Source of the DNA: Methanobacteriaceae archaeon
GTDB taxonomy: Archaea; Methanobacteriota; Methanobacteria; Methanobacteriales; Methanobacteriaceae
Length of the DNA: 5,548 bases
NCBI GenBank assembly: GCA_900769095.1
Contig: CAAGFH010000094.1
Span: forward strand, 1-5,548
Direction: 5' to 3'
Under the pieces are notes generated by a model that did not search any database, was not told the origin of the DNA, and saw nothing but the letters and a program-made list of their open reading frames with translations. Positions 1-4,239 of the stretch are shown in pieces; the first letter of the stretch is position 1; every line of letters starts with the position of its first letter. Position numbers and translations under genes: made by a program.

Positions 1-117
1 ACCTCCAAGATTAATGAAGAGGAATAGCATTACTGATGCTACTGCTAATGCTCCGTAAAAAATAGATGGAGTATCAAAATGATACTCCTCGATTCTGTCA
101 AGTCTTGCAGGTTTCAT
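1..117 (-). CDS. Small membrane protein, 3' end cut by window edge
   Basis: The first 39 codons of a gene that runs off the left edge. The visible protein begins with a charged stretch of about 20 residues (MKPARLDRIEEYHF, then DTPSIF), followed from about residue 21 by a hydrophobic run, GALAVASVMLFLFIN, that is a likely transmembrane helix. The start is well supported: the ATG overlaps the TGA of the upstream 120-aa gene as ATGA, and GGTGAT sits 5 nt before it inside that gene, a perfect match to the archaeal anti-Shine-Dalgarno. Translation is therefore probably coupled to the 120-aa gene. The product is not recognised. A holin-like or membrane-anchored accessory protein is possible, but too little is visible to choose. 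It is the last visible gene of the small-gene operon. Confidence 0.7.
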   Translation of the reverse strand, partial: MKPARLDRIEEYHFDTPSIFYGALAVASVMLFLFINLGG

Positions 118-476
118 TCTACATCACCTTTTTTCAAGTGTTTAATGTTCTTGAGGATTTCATCAGCAGATGTCTGATGGATGAAAATCAAAGCAACATC
201 ATCTTGACCCTCTGCACGGCTGTAAAATTCAATACGTTGTCTGTGCAAATGTTCTTCAATCTCAGTACATTTGTATCTTGATACAATTAATGCATCGAAA
301 GTATATCCTTTACCCCTAAAAACAAATGGTCTAGATAATGGAAGTACAATGTATCCTTTATCTAAGAATGTTTCCTGCAAATTGTTGATGTCATCTAAGT
401 TCCATGTTGTGCATTTTTCAGTGATGAAATTGCATTGTTCTAATCTTTGAGCATCATTGAGGTATGCTTTACTCAT
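114..476 (-). CDS. Hypothetical protein, 120 aa, coupled small-gene operon
   Basis: I do not recognise a family. The protein is soluble-looking, mixed alpha/beta by eye, with no signal peptide or membrane segment. The middle (about 42-68) alternates hydrophobic and polar residues as beta strands would (YIVLPLSRPFVFRGKGYTF), and the C-terminal third ends in a helix, ADEILKNIKHLKK. Cysteines occur at residues 15, 22 and 70 without a clear metal-binding spacing. The start is secure: GAGGTGG lies about 5 nt upstream, and the ATG overlaps the TGA of the 65-aa gene as ATGA. The same overlap links it to the membrane protein downstream. Overlapping short orphan genes are typical of virus early regions, but that is context, not proof of role. 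Confidence 0.82.
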   Translation of the reverse strand: MSKAYLNDAQRLEQCNFITEKCTTWNLDDINNLQETFLDKGYIVLPLSRPFVFRGKGYTFDALIVSRYKCTEIEEHLHRQRIEFYSRAEGQDDVALIFIHQTSADEILKNIKHLKKGDVE

Positions 477-670
477 AAAACCACCTCATAGTATCCGTCA
501 TTGATTTCAGATTCGATTTCCATTTGCTCTTCATAGAGCATGTTTAAATCGTAGTCTTCCATTTCTTCAAGATGGAGACTGAGATATTGTTGATGTTGTT
601 CCTCATCAACATCAACCGGTTCTTCAAAATAGTATGGATGATCTATTGTGTAGTTACTGAAGAAACTCAT
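473..670 (-). CDS. Hypothetical very acidic 65-aa protein
   Basis: A short, strongly acidic and tyrosine-rich protein: residues 16-55 are dominated by Glu and Asp (EEPVDVDEEQ, LEEMEDYDLNMLYEEQMEIE), with almost no basic residues. No catalytic motif, signal peptide or membrane segment is visible. The middle and C-terminal half could form an acidic helix. Small acidic proteins encoded by viruses sometimes act as DNA mimics or bind host DNA-binding proteins, but nothing here proves that. The start has a strong Shine-Dalgarno, GAGGAGG, about 9 nt upstream, which lies inside the last codons of the 57-aa gene. The stop overlaps the next start as ATGA. It is the second gene of the operon driven from the promoter near 945. 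Confidence 0.8.
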   Translation of the reverse strand: MSFFSNYTIDHPYYFEEPVDVDEEQHQQYLSLHLEEMEDYDLNMLYEEQMEIESEINDGYYEVVL

Positions 671-674
671 AATT

Positions 675-848
675 TTAAGCCTCCTCAGTTAATTGTCTTT
701 TTAACTCACTGTATTTCAATGAGTTAAGTATATGATTTTTTAACTCTCTTTTGTTGAGAGTTAAACCATCGATATCGATGGTCTGGTCATCAGTCAATTG
801 TACAGTTTCCATTGTGGAGTGATCCCCACGTTTAACATTTTCTAACAT
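675..848 (-). CDS. Hypothetical 57-aa protein, first gene of the operon
   Basis: A small orphan gene starting MLENVKRGDHS and ending KRQLTEEA. The N-terminal part has the pattern TVQLTDDQTIDIDGLTLNKRELKNHI, a short beta-hairpin then helix, the kind of segment seen in many small phage proteins. The second half repeats the tripeptide ELK (RELKNH, SELKRQ) in a predicted helix. The start is chosen because GAGGAT lies 6-7 nt upstream. An internal Met at residue 13 is possible but has no ribosome site. The stop is 4 nt from the next ATG, and the next gene's ribosome site is inside this gene. The coding DNA is unusual: it carries an 18-bp perfect palindrome (765-782) and two further inverted repeats. 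Function unknown. Confidence 0.75.
   Translation of the reverse strand: MLENVKRGDHSTMETVQLTDDQTIDIDGLTLNKRELKNHILNSLKYSELKRQLTEEA
701..727. repeat. 8-bp inverted repeat, TTAACTCA/TGAGTTAA
   Basis: TTAACTCA at 701-708 and TGAGTTAA at 720-727 pair perfectly around an 11-nt loop. With the repeat at 740-764 this gives four copies of a TTAACTC core in alternating orientation, with starts 20, 19 and 18 bases apart. Confidence 0.75.
740..764. repeat. 9-bp inverted repeat, TTAACTCTC/GAGAGTTAA
   Basis: TTAACTCTC at 740-748 and GAGAGTTAA at 756-764 are perfect complements around a 7-nt loop. The repeat lies inside the 57-aa gene and adjoins the palindrome at 765-782. The 7-base core TTAACTC/GAGTTAA is shared with the repeat at 701-727. 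Confidence 0.8.
765..782. repeat. 18-bp perfect palindrome inside the 57-aa gene
   Basis: ACCATCGATATCGATGGT equals its own reverse complement over 18 bases. In RNA it would fold as a 7-bp stem, ACCATCG with CGATGGT, closed by ATAT. It encodes TIDIDG in the 57-aa protein. It directly abuts the inverted repeat at 740-764. Confidence 0.85.
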
Positions 849-849
849 T

Positions 850-945
850 TTCTATCCTCGGTATTTTTTTAAGAAGTTTTTTTCTCAATGTCTGCCAACA
901 TTGTGAATGACTTCCTTGATTATAATATAGGTTGTTATCCTATAT
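850..945 (-). promoter_or_regulatory. 5' leader of the small-gene operon, with TGGCAG-loop hairpin
   Basis: Region between the predicted transcription start (about 918) and the 57-aa start codon. It holds a hairpin at 886-903 (CAATG/CATTG) whose loop reads TTGGCAGA on the minus strand, then an A-rich run and ACCGAGGAT at 854-862 as ribosome site. A second inverted repeat, ATATAGG at 925-931 and CCTATAT at 939-945, overlaps the start of the TATA box. The hairpin loop, the A-run and the ribosome site recur at 1395-1484. Confidence 0.5.
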
Positions 946-948
946 AAA
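941..948 (-). promoter_or_regulatory. Box A (TATA) promoter of the small-gene operon
   Basis: On the minus strand this reads TTTATATA, an exact match to the methanogen box A consensus. The purine-rich AGATAATA just upstream fits a BRE. The expected transcription start is about 25 bases downstream (near 918), giving a leader of about 70 nt before the 57-aa gene. Confidence 0.6.
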
Positions 949-950
949 TA

Positions 951-992
951 TTATCTATTTTTTATCTATTTTTTAAAGAATAATAGATAAAA
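951..992. promoter_or_regulatory. Shared operator candidate: three TTATCTATT sites between divergent promoters
   Basis: TTATCTATT occurs at 951-959 and 962-970, 11 bp apart (about one helical turn), and in inverse orientation as AATAGATAA at 982-990. The second and third copies extend to an 11-bp inverted repeat, TTTTATCTATT/AATAGATAAAA (960-970/982-992). The cluster lies exactly between the two oppositely facing TATA boxes, so a bound protein could control both. The neighbouring AbrB-type protein is the obvious candidate, by position only. Confidence 0.55.
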
Positions 993-1001
993 TATATATA
1001 A
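993..1001 (+). promoter_or_regulatory. TATA box of the abrB-type gene
   Basis: TATATATAA preceded by AATAGATAAAA. Transcription would start near 1022-1027, leaving a short leader of about 20 nt with AGGAG (1037-1041) before the ATG at 1045. The box abuts the operator candidate on its left. Confidence 0.5.
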
Positions 1002-1044
1002 GTTATTATCAAATATATTAACAACAAAAGACAAAAAGGAGAGT

Positions 1045-1221
1045 ATGAAATTGTTTGAAGTCAAATCCAAAGTAATACAACAGAATCCGAATTCAAAATC
1101 GTTGAGAACAACAATACCTTCTGAGATTGTTGGTCTTTTAGAATTAAGTAAAGAGAATAAATTATTATGGTCTGTGAATGCTGAAAATAATGATATTGTG
1201 ATTACTCTTAAAAAAGAGTAA
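1045..1221 (+). CDS. AbrB/SpoVT/MazE-type DNA-binding protein, 58 aa
   Basis: A short protein with the layout of the AbrB (swapped-hairpin) family. Residues 1-12 form a first strand (MKLFEVKSKVIQ), followed by SKSLRTTIPSEIVGLLEL, which matches the family's hallmark of a basic/polar strand, then IP, then a helix. The C-terminal strands are KLLWSVNAENN and DIVITLKKE. Members bind DNA as dimers and act as transition-state regulators or as antitoxins. Its length is that of a single AbrB domain with nothing added. No toxin gene is adjacent, so a stand-alone regulator fits better than a toxin-antitoxin pair. The start has AGGAG 3 nt upstream. It is the only confident plus-strand gene here, divergent from the small-gene operon, with shared operator-like repeats between them. 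That suggests a virus repressor that also regulates itself, which is an inference. Confidence 0.82.
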   Translation: MKLFEVKSKVIQQNPNSKSLRTTIPSEIVGLLELSKENKLLWSVNAENNDIVITLKKE

Positions 1222-1222
1222 A

Positions 1223-1243
1223 TTTTATTAATTTTTTTATTAA
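1223..1243 (+). terminator. T-rich terminator after the abrB-type gene
   Basis: Directly after the stop codon come TTTT and then a run of seven T (1232-1238), flanked by TTAAT/ATTAA. Oligo-T tracts are enough to end transcription in archaea. The strength here is unknown. Confidence 0.4.
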
Positions 1244-1394
1244 AAGTAGTGTAAAATTTGTTTATAGCATTCGCTACGAATGTATTACATCGCATTTTGT
1301 CTGCGACTATTTGAACATTTGTTATATCACAAATACGAGTCATACAAATATTTAAATAGCATTTTAACCATACATAATAATTGGTTACTCTAAA
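1244..1394. other. Convergent spacer with a chain of small hairpins, no supported gene
   Basis: The left part of the space between the abrB-type gene and the TPR-like gene. It contains CATTCG-cta-CGAATG (1268-1282), TCGCA/TGCGA around 7 nt (1290-1306), and ATTTGT/ACAAAT around 6 nt (1317-1334), which can alternatively pair as TATTTG/CAAATA (1308-1335). A minus-strand frame from an ATG at 1397 stays open through here but runs antisense into the abrB-type gene, and I do not accept it as a gene. The hairpins may belong to one larger RNA with the GC-rich element to the right. Confidence 0.4.
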
Positions 1395-1484
1395 CATTTT
1401 ATCCTCGGTGGATTCTATTTTTTTATGTAACCTGAGTAGAGGCGAGGAGCTGCCACTCCAACGACCCTCTACAACAATGTTACA
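1395..1484 (-). ncRNA. GC-rich nested hairpin plus duplicated leader (structured RNA candidate)
   Basis: Three nested perfect stems: TGTAAC/GTTACA (1426-1431 with 1479-1484), GTAGAGG/CCTCTAC (1436-1442 with 1466-1472), and GGAG/CTCC (1446-1449 with 1456-1459). They close a 6-nt loop that reads TGGCAG on the minus strand. About 60% of bases 1431-1475 are G or C in an AT-rich setting, which in AT-rich archaea marks structured RNA. On the minus strand it starts 12 nt after the TPR-like stop codon and is followed by an A-run, ACCGAGGAT (1401-1409) and ATG (1397). That layout matches the leader at 841-903. It could be a leader or riboswitch-like element, a free small RNA or a processed 3' end. Strand is chosen from the ribosome-site match; the stems alone fit either strand. 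Confidence 0.5.
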
Positions 1485-1495
1485 AAGAAAAACAC

Positions 1496-2158
1496 TCAAT
1501 TTATCTTTTTCTTACAAATATCAATACGTTTATCATACTTTTTTAATCCAGGATTAATACGATTTAATTCATCATAAACACTAATTGCTTTAACTGGATC
1601 ATCTTTCTCCAAACTTTTAGCTTCAGATTCTAACTTATTAATCTCAATTCCAAGTAGTTTTTTCTTACAAACTCTTATTCTTTGATTAATTTTACGTGTG
1701 AACAGATAATCTCCAGGTCCATTAGATTCTATTAGTTCTTCGATTTCTTCTTTGAATTCTGTGAGAGTTATTTTGTTCGCTTTTTCATAGAATCCTATTG
1801 CTTTTTCATATTCTTCATTTTTTTCATAGGATAATCCTTCACCTACTAATTCAAATATTTTTAAATCTGTTCTGGGAGTTTCTTGATGGTTCCATGATTG
1901 GTTGAATAGGTTTGCTCCAGTAGTTATGAAGTCGTTTGGTGTTTCTTTGACATATTCTTTTTTTAGTGAGTATATTTTTTTACCAGTATTTTTTGCTTCT
2001 TCACTAAAATAGTATTTTTCACCATTGGTTCTTAATTTGGAGTTATGTTCTTCTTCAAGTTGTTGTATATGACTTAGTTTTTCGTTTTGAGTCATTTTAG
2101 TGTATGGTTTTGGTTTGGTTTTTTGGTGTTTTTTTAACAACTTTTTGATGAATCCCAT
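1496..2158 (-). CDS. TPR-like helical repeat protein, 220 aa
   Basis: A hydrophilic, lysine-rich and almost wholly helical protein. Residues 1-20 are a basic tail (MGFIKKLLKKHQKTKPKP), which could touch nucleic acid or membrane lipids. Residues about 103-131 read VGEGLSYEKNEEYEKAIGFY, a good tetratricopeptide repeat with the typical G/Y/A-I-FY spacing. Residues about 175-205 (EAKSLEKDDPVKAISVYDEL, then NRINP) form a second repeat. TPRs mediate protein contacts; the partner here is unknown. The ATG has GGGAGGAT about 5 nt upstream. The gene has its own box A promoter near 2295 and lies downstream of the integrase terminator, so it is probably transcribed separately. Its position between integrase and regulator is where viruses often carry lysogeny or defence genes, but no such function is shown by the protein. 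Confidence 0.8.
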   Translation of the reverse strand: MGFIKKLLKKHQKTKPKPYTKMTQNEKLSHIQQLEEEHNSKLRTNGEKYYFSEEAKNTGKKIYSLKKEYVKETPNDFITTGANLFNQSWNHQETPRTDLKIFELVGEGLSYEKNEEYEKAIGFYEKANKITLTEFKEEIEELIESNGPGDYLFTRKINQRIRVCKKKLLGIEINKLESEAKSLEKDDPVKAISVYDELNRINPGLKKYDKRIDICKKKIN

Positions 2159-2179
2159 TTAGTATCCTCCCAAGATTTT

Positions 2180-2208
2180 AACAATATTGTAACAGTTATT
2201 ATATTGTT
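2180..2208. repeat. Palindrome in the leader of the TPR-like gene
   Basis: ACAATATTGT (2181-2190) is a perfect 10-bp palindrome. AACAATAT (2180-2187) also pairs with ATATTGTT (2201-2208). They lie just upstream of the ribosome site of the TPR-like gene and could be an operator or a leader hairpin. A further 6-bp repeat, ATTAGG/CCTAAT, lies at 2226-2249. Confidence 0.4.
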
Positions 2209-2290
2209 TTTTTTGAATATTTATAATTAGGTTTTCCAAGGTTCCTAATCTCTTTTTTTTTGATGGTTAATTATACTTTGGTTGGTTGAA

Positions 2291-2298
2291 TATATAAA
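2291..2298 (-). promoter_or_regulatory. Box A (TATA) promoter of the TPR-like gene
   Basis: On the minus strand it reads TTTATATA, an exact box A, preceded by purine-rich AGAAAAGT as a BRE. The start would be near 2268, leaving a leader of about 110 nt that contains the inverted repeats at 2226-2249 and 2180-2208. Confidence 0.5.
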
Positions 2299-2299
2299 A

Positions 2300-2476
2300 C
2301 TTTTCTTTTATCAAATATGAATACTTTTCAGAGTATTAGAGTAGTTTTTATTCGTTTGTACACCTCGAAAAATAAAACATCGGTGTTTTAAAAATTACTG
2401 TTTAACAAACAATACTAAAAAATAATCAAACAAATAAAAAAAGAAAACCAAAAGAAATATGTTAAAAAATCAGCTT
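2300..2476. other. AT-rich spacer, no gene seen
   Basis: Nothing convincing is encoded here. A small hairpin, TAAAACA-tcgg-TGTTTTA, lies at 2373-2390. A plus-strand frame of 24 codons (2317-2391) has no ribosome site. Confidence 0.4.
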
Positions 2477-2562
2477 TGATGAAAAGGTTCTGAAGTATTT
2501 GATTTATTCTATGGTAGGGATTTTTCAAATGCTTCAGATTGCCAAAAATATAGTTTTCATCA
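2477..2562. repeat. 86-nt nested inverted repeat downstream of the integrase
   Basis: The outer arms TGATGAAAA (2477-2485) and TTTTCATCA (2554-2562) are perfect complements. Inside them, TCTGAAGTATTTGA (2489-2502) pairs with TCAAATGCTTCAGA (2525-2538) over 14 positions. The only mismatch is a T-G wobble in plus-strand RNA. A GG/CC pair (2486-2487 with 2542-2543) joins the two stems. The loop is 22 nt. The size and nesting exceed what AT-rich DNA gives by chance. It could be a structured RNA, a recombinase or replication site, or a terminator-like 3' structure. Confidence 0.7.
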
Positions 2563-2570
2563 TTCACCAA

Positions 2571-2616
2571 TTGATAAAATAAAATCACCAAGTAGTTAAT
2601 TACTACTTTTGTGATT
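2571..2616 (-). terminator. Terminator of the integrase gene
   Basis: On the minus strand, AATCAC...GTGATT (2611-2616 with 2583-2588) encloses a second stem, AGTAGT/ACTACT (2602-2607 with 2591-2596), around a 5-nt loop. The T-rich tail TTATTTTATC follows. It begins about 25 nt after the integrase stop codon. Confidence 0.65.
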
Positions 2617-2641
2617 AACAATATAATGATTTTGTATTTTA

Positions 2642-3874
2642 TTATCTTTGTTTCCCCATTTTGTCAAGAACATTACTCCAAGACATCTTCTCTACATGAA
2701 TTAACTTATCTTCAATAGAGGAAATCCTATCATTCATCTGCATAACTTCAGCCTCTTTCTGCTTATACTTCGCCTCCAACTCCTTATATTCAACACTCTT
2801 CCAATCAATATTATTCACTTTTGACTCTATCAACAAACAAGGATAATGCTCAACATACTTCTTCAAAAGAATTTTTGGGTCATCAAGAAAATAAGCAGCA
2901 CGTGTTGAAGATTTGGTTCTTCCCTGTAAAGCATCAATATCTGACTCGCTCATGCCCGATTTTTTCAAATGATTTGAATGAAACTTTCTCATCATATGTG
3001 ATCTAAATCTGTTGAAACCATCTCCTGCTTTTCCAAATTGGAAGTGATCATTACATCTTGAGAACCTGTTCAGGAAGTAATCTTCACTAACATTGAATAT
3101 TCTATCACCATCTGCTAAGTTTATTAGTTTAATATTTCCATTTTCAAGTGTTTCTGTCCTGTCAGTTAACAAGTATTCTACTATTTTTTGTACTGCCTCT
3201 GGTGAACAGAATGTGTAGTAGTATTTGTTTGTTTTTTCTCTTTTGAGTTTGAATGTTGGTATAACATCATCTAATTCTTTTAATGTGTTTAATGCTTCTA
3301 GTATAGTGTTTTTGTTGTGGAATGGTTGTGTTGCTTTTTTGAATTGTACTACTGTTAAGTTCATTGTTTCTTTTCTTGCACAGCCACTACTGGTCATGAA
3401 TAGTATTGCTGCTTGAAACCATAACTTGGATGAGTGTATGACTTGAGCAATTTCTTCGTGTGTTGGTAGTTCATCGAATGTTGGTTTTCCAGGTATGTTG
3501 TAGCTTCTTTGGTTGGGTTTGGTTAGTTCCCATATTTCTATTTCGTAGTATCGATATACTGTTATTATTGGTGAGAAGTAGGCATTGACTGTGTTTTTTT
3601 TGTATTTGTCGATTAGGTGGTGTCTGAATGATAGTAGTCTTTTTTTGAGTTTTCTTTTTTTCCAAGGTTTGTTTTCTTCTGCTTCTGCTTCATCAATTAA
3701 CTCCTCCATTGTCATTTGATGGAAATTGCAGTAATGGTTTATTGCTCTTCGGTATATTTTTTGTGTTTTTGGATCATGGTTTCTGACCAGGAATATTTCT
3801 TTGAGTATCTCTTCGTTGTTCATGTTTTGTATCTCTGTTATTTTTTTGGTTATTAAGTTTGGGAAAGTGAGCAT
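2642..3874 (-). CDS. int: Tyrosine recombinase/integrase, archaeal virus type, 410 aa
   Basis: Site-specific recombinase that would integrate and excise the element. Residues about 20-115 form a helical core-binding domain; about 135-345 form the catalytic domain. Catalytic residues: Arg167 (GCARKETMNL), a Lys in the beta-hairpin KREKTNKYYY (Lys214 or Lys217), His293-x-x-Arg296 (RSHMMRKFH), and nucleophile Tyr328 (TRAAYF). The Arg296 to Tyr328 spacing is 32, as in Cre and XerD. The position nine residues before the tyrosine, usually His or Trp, is Arg319 (LQGRTKSS), a variation seen in archaeal integrases. Residues about 357-397 are a charged C-terminal extension likely to form a coiled coil (YKELEAKYKQKEAEVMQMND). 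The ATG at 3874 lacks a Shine-Dalgarno but lies about 10 nt from the predicted transcription start. Met18 is an alternative start behind a weak GAGA. Confidence 0.93.
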   Translation of the reverse strand: MLTFPNLITKKITEIQNMNNEEILKEIFLVRNHDPKTQKIYRRAINHYCNFHQMTMEELIDEAEAEENKPWKKRKLKKRLLSFRHHLIDKYKKNTVNAYFSPIITVYRYYEIEIWELTKPNQRSYNIPGKPTFDELPTHEEIAQVIHSSKLWFQAAILFMTSSGCARKETMNLTVVQFKKATQPFHNKNTILEALNTLKELDDVIPTFKLKREKTNKYYYTFCSPEAVQKIVEYLLTDRTETLENGNIKLINLADGDRIFNVSEDYFLNRFSRCNDHFQFGKAGDGFNRFRSHMMRKFHSNHLKKSGMSESDIDALQGRTKSSTRAAYFLDDPKILLKKYVEHYPCLLIESKVNNIDWKSVEYKELEAKYKQKEAEVMQMNDRISSIEDKLIHVEKMSWSNVLDKMGKQR

Positions 3875-3878
3875 TTGC

Positions 3879-3891
3879 TAACTAATAGTTA
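3879..3891. promoter_or_regulatory. 13-bp palindrome at the integrase transcription start
   Basis: TAACTA-A-TAGTTA is a perfect palindrome around 3885, a few bases upstream of the integrase ATG and over the predicted transcription start. It could be an operator at which a bound protein blocks transcription. Confidence 0.5.
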
Positions 3892-3938
3892 ACCATATTT
3901 TGCATTGTATATACCAAATATACCTTGAAATATGGTTA
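3890..3938. promoter_or_regulatory. Inverted-repeat-flanked integrase promoter
   Basis: TAACCATATTT (3890-3900) and AAATATGGTTA (3928-3938) form a perfect 11-bp inverted repeat with a 27-bp spacer. The spacer holds the minus-strand TATA candidate GGTATATACAAT (3904-3915) and two direct copies of ATATACC (3909-3915, 3918-3924). The arrangement suggests control of int by a dimeric regulator or by integrase itself. Confidence 0.5.
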
Positions 3939-4014
3939 TGGTTTATATTTTCCCAGTGAGTTTTATTTTTGATTTTAATAACAGAAAAACATGATTACAC
4001 TATAATGTCGAGTT

Positions 4015-4032
4015 TTGTACAATACTGTACAG
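4015..4032. repeat. Twin TGTACA palindromes
   Basis: TTGTACAA (4015-4022) and CTGTACAG (4025-4032) are two 8-bp palindromes with the same core, centres 10 bp apart. They can also pair with each other as a hairpin. They lie between the 51-aa gene and the integrase promoter, and the hairpin lacks a T-tract on its minus-strand 3' side. Confidence 0.45.
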
Positions 4033-4044
4033 AATTAAAAAAAA

Positions 4045-4200
4045 TTAGGATTTCAACAATAACCTTTCACCTGACACATCAACACTAAACACATCAGATA
4101 CATAATGTACATCATCGTTTTCATCAACAAAAGCTATAAGATAATCATCAGGTAAGTTATCACATATTTGTTTTAATACATCAGCAGTTAATCTAGTCAT
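4045..4200 (-). CDS. Hypothetical acidic 51-aa protein upstream of the integrase
   Basis: A compact small protein. Residues 1-17 are a helix (MTRLTADVLKQICDNLP), followed by two strands around an acidic turn (DDYLIAFVDENDDVHYV), then SDVFSVDVSGERLLLKS. This helix plus beta-hairpin pattern, with a central acidic turn, occurs in many small phage proteins of unknown function; I cannot name the family. The codon pattern and amphipathic strands support a real gene. There is no Shine-Dalgarno before the ATG. A weak TATA-like TTTTAATA lies 27-34 bases upstream, so a leaderless message is possible. It is isolated by the strong terminator upstream at 4240-4283 and lies before the integrase promoter, so it could be an excision factor by position, but nothing in the protein proves that. 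Confidence 0.65.
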   Translation of the reverse strand: MTRLTADVLKQICDNLPDDYLIAFVDENDDVHYVSDVFSVDVSGERLLLKS

Positions 4201-4239
4201 AATACTATTTCTTTGAATTTGAGAGTATTAAAATTTTTT

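Noticed and set aside
1045..1221. Antitoxin of a toxin-antitoxin pair
   Set aside because: No toxin-sized gene follows or precedes it on the same strand; a stand-alone AbrB-type regulator fits better.
1426..1484. Integron attC-like site or H/ACA guide RNA
   Set aside because: The outer arms do not fit the RYYYAAC/GTTRRRY core sites, and the internal loop and ACA position do not fit an archaeal H/ACA guide with a clear k-turn.
966..1499. Long minus-strand open frame between the TPR-like gene and the operon promoter (TTG at 1499, or ATG at 1397 behind ACCGAGGAT)
   Set aside because: It runs antisense through the whole abrB-type gene and across its promoter, has low-complexity Phe/Leu/Asn-rich content and no recognisable domain. 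The ribosome site at 1401-1409 keeps it open as a relic, so it is discussed in the findings only.
2317..2391. 24-codon plus-strand frame with a TATA-like sequence about 25 bases upstream
   Set aside because: The TATA sequence fits better as an exact box A for the minus-strand TPR-like gene, and there is no ribosome site.
2489..2538. Classical tyrosine-recombinase core site
   Set aside because: Core sites usually have arms of 11-13 bp around a 6-8 bp spacer; here the spacer is 22 bp and the arms are nested in another repeat.
2415..2621. Minus-strand frame of 68 codons with a hydrophobic C-terminus
   Set aside because: Its TTG start lies in the integrase terminator, its body is the nested inverted repeat, and the hydrophobic end comes from AT-rich DNA. 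An internal GTG near 2566 lacks a properly spaced ribosome site.
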